Source of the DNA: Strigops habroptila
Lineage: Eukaryota; Chordata; Aves; Psittaciformes; Psittacidae
Reading direction: 5' to 3'
Assembly (NCBI RefSeq): GCF_004027225.2
Contig: NC_044301.2
Coordinates: 21,442,668 to 21,506,667 of the forward strand
Length of the DNA stretch: 64,000 bases
The notes under the pieces were generated by a model. The model searched no databases and was not told the DNA's origin. It saw nothing but the letters and a program-made list of their open reading frames with translations. The position numbers and the translations under genes are program-made. Of this stretch, positions 25,501 to 34,500 are shown one piece after another; positions within the stretch are counted from its first letter, which is position 1, and every line of letters begins with the position of its first letter.

Positions 25501-28500
25501 TAAGGAAGGCAGGCAGGAAGGTAGGCAGGAAGGAAGAGAGTAAGGAAGGCAGGCAGGAAGGAAGGCCAGAAGTAAGGAAGGATGGATGGGTGGATGGTGG
25601 ACAGGTTGGAAGCCAGAGAAGGGAGGGAGGAAGGAAGTAAGAGAGGCAGGAAGGAAGAGAGGAAGGAATGCAGGCAGGAAGGTAGGAAGGCCTGCAGGAA
25701 GGAAGGCAGGAAGGCAGGCAGGCAGGAAGGCCAGAAGGAAGGAAGGAAGGACGGATGGACGGTGGACAGGTTGGACGCCAGAGAAGGGAGGGAGGAAGGA
25801 AGGAAGAGAGGAAGAGAGGACGGGAGGAAGGAAGGAAGGCAGGAAGGAAGGAAGAGAGGAAGCGAGGAAGGAAGGCAGGAAGGAAGGATGGAAGAGAGGC
25901 AGGAAGGAAGGCAGGCAGGAAGGAAGGACGGACGGACGGACAGTGGACAGGTTGGAAGCCAGAGAAGGAAGGAAGGAAGGAAGGACGGATGGACAGTGGA
26001 CAGGTTGGACGCCAGAGAAGGGAGGAAGGACGGATGGATGGTGTACAGGTTGGATGCCAGAGAAGGGAGGGAGGAAGAGAGGGAGGGAGGGAGGTTATCC
26101 TTACATAAATAAAGTTCTAAAAAACCAAAATTACAGTAAAGAGTAAATTGGTTTAGTTTTTAGCATGCTGGGGTTTGGTCAGTTTATAAGAAATTCTTCC
26201 TAATTGTCTAAGTTGCCAAGAGATTGCCCAGGAATTTTATAGCATCTCCATTGCTGGAAGCCTAAAACAAGCAAGCAAAATACTCTGGTTAGACTCGTGT
26301 CTTTGATGAATAGTGTGGGTAAAACTAATCGTGATGTGAAGGTTCGGAGGGGAATTCTTTGAGGGTCTTCCAAGGAAGGGTTTTGTGCTTCTGCTTCTTA
26401 ACTTACACCAAAGTTACGGTGATTTCCATTAGACCATAGCCAACCAAACTGTGCTGGTATGTACATACTGTCTGATCCATATGACATAAAATGTTGTTGT
26501 TTATTAAGTTACTTGCTTATATAAATCATTTTCTCAGGCACATTGCACCTGCTTTGTTTGCTGCACACATCTTATTACACATGTGTACTGTATTTTCTCA
26601 TAATGAGGTTTACATTATCACTCATCACAGTCTGCTTAAGTTGTATTTTGTCACTAAGATTGCTGTCAAAGCTGCAGTAATATTCCTAAAACCATAGGAA
26701 AGACCTTGAGTAGATGTAGGCTCTTTATTTAAGGTTTGTGTTTTAAATAGGCTTTGTTCACTTGCTAGCAAATCTAAATCCAGTTACTCTTTTCAGACGT
26801 TCATGTGCCTTGAGTATATTTAGTAATTGTATGATGGTTGCCTAGGAACCCACTGCACCACTTGTAGAAAGATCCTTTCTGAAAGGTCATTAAATAATTT
26901 CGAGCATTACAGTATGTATGTTCTTCTGTGTAGTAAGCCCAGAGAATATTGTTATTAAACACTAAAAGTGGGTCACATAAGTGCAAAGCACAAGTACAAG
27001 CTTATGCCACTAGGATTTTATGGTGAATAGAAAAGGTGGTTGAGAAACCTTTATTAGAAACTCAATTATTTTATAAAATATTAAATGTGACAAAGTCAAA
27101 GTATTTTAAAATGCATGTCTATTTAAATTGTCTTTGGTGCTCATTTTCATTTAACACACGTGATCTTACTTGATTTATGCTTTACAAAGCATAGAAATAG
27201 TTTGCAGCAAAGACAATTTGTAATGTGTGTTATACAAATCATCATCTGAATTGCTGGCTGAGAGGCAGAGGTTTCCAGGGATGTAGATCTGTAGGCTGCA
27301 TTCTCTTTCATAGTTCATAGGATATAAATTGCTATAATCCCCAATCCCCAACTACAAACATGTGACTCTTGCATGGATTTCTATTGAAGTATATAGGTCT
27401 AGAAAGTCACAGAATCACAGAATGGTTCATGTTGGAAGGGACCTATACCCTTTTGCATAGAAGAACAAAAAAGCTTCATGTTACTTTTTTTTTACCTTAA
27501 GGATAGATTTGAAGGTGTGCTTCAGCTGTGTCTAAGGGCTGATGCATTTGTTTATTGCTCTCTATGCCAGGAAATTACACAACCAAATTTTCTTGAGCTT
27601 TAGCTCAAACTGAAAATTTCATTTTGAGGATTTAATAAATACAGGAGAAAAGGGAAAATATTATTAGTGGATCATTTCCTTAAGTGTGATTTTTAAGGCC
27701 ATCACATTTAGTGAGGAAATAATAGAAATGGTTATTGTCTGAAAAGCTTTTTCATGAATGATATAGTAAAGGAAGAAGCTGAGGAATTATTTTGTTCTTT
27801 CCTTTATAATCCTATAAGTAAAAGCTTTTTGTTTTGGATGTTGATATTTTCTTGATTTCAAACTATGGGGTTTTTTCAATTGCAGCTCAACCAGCAGGTG
27901 TTCCAGAGATCCTAAAGAAAAGTCTGCACAGTTGTTCAGTGAAGGGTGAAGAGGAAGTTTTTCTGATTGGCAAGAACTTTCTAAAGGGAACAAAAGTGAT
28001 TTTCCAGGAGAACGTTTCTGGTTAGTGTGAAAGCAATAACAGCTTGGGGTACTGAAGAGAGCATGATGCTTGGGTTTACATTGGGTGATAAAGTTTAGTT
28101 GTAGAGAGCAAACTGGCAAGCAGAATCAAAGGCACTAAAATAAATGGCTTTATATGGATGCACGATAAATTCTGCTTTTTAACTTTCGTTTAGATGAGAA
28201 TTCATGGAAGGCAGAAGCTGAAATAGACATGGAATTATTTCATCAGGTACTTCTGTGTTGTTGTTGTTGGTGTTAATACTATATATTTTAATAAGAAAAA
28301 AACACACTGTTTCCAAAGAAAAATAAGCCTTTCCCTCTTCCTCTGCATTTCTAGAAATGATATTCCTTTTCTTCAAATAAGTTTTCTTCAAATAAGTTCT
28401 GGTAGAATCTGGTGAATCTGGTAGAATATCATTGGTTTGAGTTCACACAAGTATAATTGCTTAATTTCTAATTGAGAATTCAGATACCACAATAGGAGTG

Positions 28501-31500
28501 TGGTATATGAAGCACGTCTTTGCCCTTATATACAAGGCCTAATACAGTTTTTCCAGTAGCTTTCCTAAGGACACATTAGATTATTACTGAGTGGAATTAT
28601 ATTGTGTACACTATAGTCTTTATACCTGGCTGGATTTCTGTTCCACTCTGAAATGTTTTACAAAATATTTGTTTCTTCTTTTTGCCACAACTAAGTGTCT
28701 TTATGGACTATTGGACTGAAATTAGAGAAATCATTAGATGATTTCTCACTTCTAGTGCATAGTTGGGGAATAGACGGATCCCTCATCGCTATTCCTGTTG
28801 GTGAATGACTGCAGGCCTATTTTTTGATGTCTGTTCAGTGTTAAATCCGCTTAGGTGTAACATGAAACTGCATCCTCCATCTGTTCACACTGAACAGAGA
28901 GACCTGAGTCGGCAGAACATGAAGTGTCCAAGTCCAGCAGAATTTGATGGCAAACTGATTGCAGTTCAGTAAGGCATGTTAGGCATAAGCTTATGCTTAA
29001 AGTACTGGACTTTATATGCCTTTCCATTTGAATTGTAGGTTGCCAATGAGCATCATATAGGCAGATTATTCAAATCTCTCTTCTAGCACTAGTTAGCTAT
29101 CAGTTTACTTCACTGAAAGTGTAACTTGATCACATCTCCCCCAATATCTTTGTTTTTTATGGTGTTTTATCAGTCTGTTTCTCTTTTGATGGATATGATA
29201 CAATTAAGGTGTTACCATAAAAGTTGGTCAGAGAAACTCTCTAAGACTCAATTTGGAGTTTTAGAAAGCAGCATTCTTTATTGCAGTGCTGGGCACAGAC
29301 GCGAATTGTTTTGCAAAGGTGAGCGCACCCGATACTTGCCAACAGCAGCTACATATTTAGCATACTCATGCATATTCACAGCTTTTCCAGGAAATTGTTT
29401 ACATATTCATGAGATTCTCGGGAACTAATTATAATATTTGCATTCTAATTACACATGAGCTTTCTTGCTGAGTGGGGGGTCTCTGGTGGTCACTGACAAT
29501 CTTCCTCACTGTGTTTACTGAATGACCTCAGTGCCTGTGCATGCTCGCAAGGTCCTAGTGCTGAGTTAGCAGTTGCTATGTCCTTGCTTCTGTTCTGTTC
29601 CAGTCTCGCACCATGTTGGGCGCCACTCTGCTATCTTGAAGGCTGGCATCCTTGGTCTTATTTACTGTCTCCTTAGTTGTTATCAGTCCCCTGATGTTCC
29701 TTCCCCTGTCAGCCAAACATTCCTTTCTCTCTATGTGTTGGCAAGTTAGAACAGTTTGCTGTATTCTACTATGTTAGTCACACACACTATTGTTAGTTTA
29801 AACCTATGATTTAAGCTTACAAAGGTAAATAATAATGAAATAAGGTTTCTAATGTGATTTTTAAATTATTTTTGCATTGCAGAATCACCTTATTGTGAAG
29901 GTGCCGCCATATCATGACCAGCAAATAACCTCAGCTGTTTCTGTGGGAATATATGTGGTGACTAATGCTGGAAGATCACATGATGTGCAACCATTTGCGT
30001 ACACTCCAGACACATGTATGTGAAATAGAAAACTGGAGGAAGGAAGGGGTAGTTTTACCTGCGAAGCATCTTGGTTTTGATTTCATAGTATTTAGTCCAT
30101 ACAACAGAAATGTTAAGTAATGTGGATCTTTTAAAACTTGTCTTGCTGGTGATGTTTGCTCTGTTAAATAATAAAATCTAAAGGCTTGGCTTTTCTCATT
30201 TATGTGGCAAGTATCTCAAATTTCAGCTGCATGGAGACAGCTGTTCTTATAAAGTAGCATCCATTTTTAGTCTAAGGTTCAAAATGAAGCTGAGTAGGAA
30301 AAAAGGAGACATTACATACAGTGCACCAAATACAAACAAAAAATAGCACCAAGCTTTATCCTGAGGAAAGTTGAAATTTGACCATATCGCTGTATTTTTG
30401 TTTATCTATTTATATTACAATACGGTTCTGGGTTCAGCTGTAGCAGTCAGCTCTAAGTGAATGAGCAGCTGCGTGGTTCTGAGTTACCTGCTGGGCTTAA
30501 ACCATGACAAATACACAGTCCAAAAGTTTGTTTGGGTTTCAAAGAACCTCAGTTTCTTTAAGATATAAGTAACTGGTTTGGTTTGCTTGGGTTTTTTTGC
30601 TTGTTTGCTGTTTTAACATAAGGAAGTTCTCAATGTGTTTTGTCTCAACAGCTGGTACTCTGAATGTTAATGTGAAGAAGGAAATCTCCAGCCCAGCCCA
30701 ACATTGTTCTTTTGAAGAGGCTATAAAAGGTGCTAAATTGATTCTTATCATTGTTGTTAATAGTTTAATAAATTTGGAGAAATGAATCAGATGTCCTGTG
30801 AAGATAAGTTTGTGCTGATAAAATCTGGCCATATTCTTACAGTGAAGTTTGTTTTCTGATTCTGAATATTTTACTTTATAACAGTATTCCTTTAAGTATG
30901 TTTTAACATGAGCTAGTATAGAATAAAACATTCAAAAAATAGTTGGGGGGGGGTTTGTATTAATTTTTCATGCCTCAGACCCTGCAGTCTAAACTTCATT
31001 TAATATGATTGCAAGTGAAGAAGAAAAAAGAAAGAAGCTTAAGATGGAAGTCAATACAAATGATTTAGAAACAGTTTAGTGTGAATTTAAGCAAAAACAT
31101 ACATAAAGGTAGTGATGGGGAAGAACTGAGTACTGAAAACATGAACATACCAACTGGTATATTTTGGAAGCTGTCCAGTGGTTTTATGAGACTGCTTTCA
31201 GTGGGTCTAATTAAGAATGCTAATTCTGGCAATTTCAACTTAATTCCCTTAAGTGAGTTGTTGTGGTTTTGTTTGGTTTTCTTTTTTTTTTTTTTCCTTT
31301 CCTTTTATTTTTTTTTCCTTCCCCCCTCCCCTTTTTCTGTGTCTTCCCCCCCCCTTTGCTTTCTTTTTTCTGACCCATTCATTCCGTGCAAAGTTTGTTG
31401 TTTTGTTCCAAGGGAGCAAGTTTTAGGTTTGCCTGGTTTTTAAGTGTGAATTGAATTGATCCTTCTGATAGTGAAATAAAGTAGAGGAAGGAAATGTTTC

Positions 31501-34500
31501 TTAATTGACTTTTAAAACTATGGTAGTATACAACACTTAATGGAAATTTCCATAGCCTGCTAAGGTGAAAGCAGATTGAAAGTAAGCAAATTAACAATGT
31601 GATCGCAAGTTTGATATGAATCTATAACTTCAGGTTAAAATCATGAAGCTCATGTTTGAAGTTAATAGCTTGGTCTTGGCAGGGGATATATTTACAAGTT
31701 GATTTTACAACTTGTTAGGGAGGATAATACAAGATATAACGAGTTTAAACCTGCAGAGAATACTTGGGGGAGAAATGTGAAAAAATATTTAGGGCAATGA
31801 AACAAGCTGATAAAAGGACTGGTAAGACTTCTAGTAGCAAGATCAAAAAGATGAAAATTGTAACTTATGTATTGGGGCAAGCCTGACATCTAATTTAGTA
31901 TGGAGGCTTAACCAAGGGAAGATACCAACTGCTTTGGGAGAATATCTGCTGTTCATAAAACATGCTATTTCTGTTGCTTCATGTCCTCCATTTAATTTAT
32001 GTGATAAATCTTAATTTACTTTCTTGTGTGGGTTTTCTGCTAGCCAGCTCATTTTGAAGGCTCATTCCTGTACCTATTCTGCTCTAGGTTGATCATGAAC
32101 CAAACAGTTCATGATCAGTTTTGTCTGCCTTATGTACTTTGTCTCTGCATATGCCCCAGCCTGTCCTTCCTCACTGTTCCAAAATGATAAAGACCAGGTG
32201 GGGATCCAGTGGGATGCTTTATATTGAAGATTAATCCTCTAATTTATTTAAAAGCATGTATGGAACTATGGTTTTTACAGGCTTTTCCATTGGTTTGTTT
32301 TAAGCTCAATTTCAGCAGTATTTGAAATCAAGAAAGTTAATTTAATTTACAGCGAAGATCTCAGCTTATGTATTTTTTTTTTTACATGGATCAGGAAAAA
32401 TGAAAATTAAAACTAAAAAGATCTAATTCATTTTGAGAAGCCACCTTTCTAGTTTAAAAAATTGAAAAAAATAGGCACTGCAAAGGCAAAATTACAACTT
32501 GCTCTTGTTACAGAGCTGGCATGCAGGTTTATCAAGGTTTTGCTTGATTATTCCTTTAACAGAATAAAAATACAGTCCGAATGCTTTGAGCACTGTTCAC
32601 ATGGTTATCTGAAAACAGACATTTTTCAAAATGAAATAGAGAAGTTGTACATTTAAAAGTGCAGTAAAGTTTAGAATGCGAAAATTTGTGGAAAGATATC
32701 TTAAGCTTCTATGTTTGTAGTTCAAGCTCTCCTCAGTCTAGAAAGATATGAAATGGAAGAAAACCAAAACTATGGTAATTCTGTTAGTCTTAAAAATAAC
32801 CTTTGAAGGTTTTCTAGAATTATTTGAAGTATTAAAGTGTTTGCACTCGTATGAGGATGAGAGCTCTTATGGTAAGGCTGGAAAAGTGAAATGGCAAGCA
32901 GGCCACCACTAGAAACCCACCCTCTTTATAGTGGATCTTAACAATCCATTGCTCTTCCTTTATTTTTATGTGTGACTGCAGCAGTGAAGGCCACTGGCTG
33001 TAACCTGGAGAAGATCAACATTCTTCCTAGTGCCTTGATAACTCCACTCATGCCAAGCAGTATGATTAAGAATGAAGATGTGGCTCCAATGGAAGTAAAT
33101 GCAGAAAAAAGATCTCCCCCTGTCTTCAAGGTAAGTTTGATTGTGATCTGAAGACTGTAGCTTTAATAGTTATATCTACCCGTCACTCCAGGTTTTAATA
33201 GTGGAGAAGAGTAACACACAGGGAAAATGTCATGTCTGAGATTGGTCTGGGCAAAACATACAATCACAGAGCGTGATTAATTATTTAATAATAATTATCA
33301 ACAATAATTTCAATAATTTTCTCTGAAAGTAACTTACCTTGTTTCAATCTCAATTCCAAGATTGATTGGTTAGTGATACTATGATCTTTTTTTTTTGTCC
33401 TGTGACACAGAACTAGTAAATTACTGTAAGAATATTGTTTTAATTGCTTCCTAGCTTTGCTTTCATTAAATTGTACCTTGACTTCTTCCTTGAAGTAGCA
33501 TTTCCACTGCTAGTCATTTGCTTATTTGTTTGATTATGTAAGGAGCACTACATACATAGCCATTAAATCTTCCATCTGATATTTCCTGGACATAGTGGAT
33601 TGGTGGAAATTTTGTAAGCATAACCCAAGTAAGCTTAAAAATTGCTTAATGTCTGGCTTGTTTTAGGCTTCAAGTGTGGTTGGACCAGCTCAACAAACAT
33701 TGGAAAACAGTATGTCTGGCATATCAAATTCTGCTTCCCATTTACCTTCTGAAAATGAAAACCAGCAACAAATACAGCCAAAGGTGTATAATCCAGAGAC
33801 ACTAACTACTATCCAAACACAGGACATTTCCCAGACTGATAGCTTTTCAGCAGTCTCTACTCCAGGTCAGTTGCAGAGCAGTGATGCATTATTGCAGCAA
33901 GCTGCACAGTTCCAAACAAGAGATTCCCAAACCAGGGAAGTCTTGCAATCAGATGGCACAGTGGTCACTTTGTCACAATTAACTGATGCATCACAACAAC
34001 AACAACAGTCTACACTCTCAGAACCAGCACAGGCATTGCAGCAACAGATTTCATCAAGTATTTTCTCATCAGCAAGCGGTGTGAGTCAGTTACAGAACAC
34101 TATCCAGCAACTGCAAGCTGGAAATTTTCCAACAAACACTGCCACTGGCAGCAATAGGAATGTTGACTTGGTGCAGCAGGTATTGGAAGCTCAACAACAG
34201 TTATCTTCTGTTTTATTTTCTGGTTCAGACAGCAGTGAGGATGTTCAAGATCAACTAAATGCAGGTATCTTTCAGCAAGTTAGTCAGATACAAAATAGTG
34301 TAAATCCTGGGATATTTTCCTCATCAGACACAGCTGTTCATTCCAGATCAGAGAACCTTTTGCCTGGACAAGCTGAAAATGTTCACTCACAACCTGAAAA
34401 TGTGTTGTCCAAACAACAGCAACAACAGCAGCAGGCAATGGAGACTTCTGCTGCAATGGTGATAGGAATCCAACAAAACATTTGCCAGGCTGCAACACAG

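Larger units (their letters stand above)
18456..27885 (+). other. NFAT5: NFAT5 intron holding provirus B and a purine satellite
   Basis: A 9.4-kb intron. About half is provirus B and its flanking GGAA-rich repeats. 18456-20280 and 26096-27885 are AT-rich intron without recognised genes, apart from a short CR1 tail at 27407. Confidence 0.8.

Noticed and set aside
25582-26146. Open frames of 117-186 codons rich in Arg, Lys, Glu and Gly
   Set aside because: They run through a GGAA/GGCA satellite in all three plus frames; no stop codon occurs because the repeat lacks T. Not genes.
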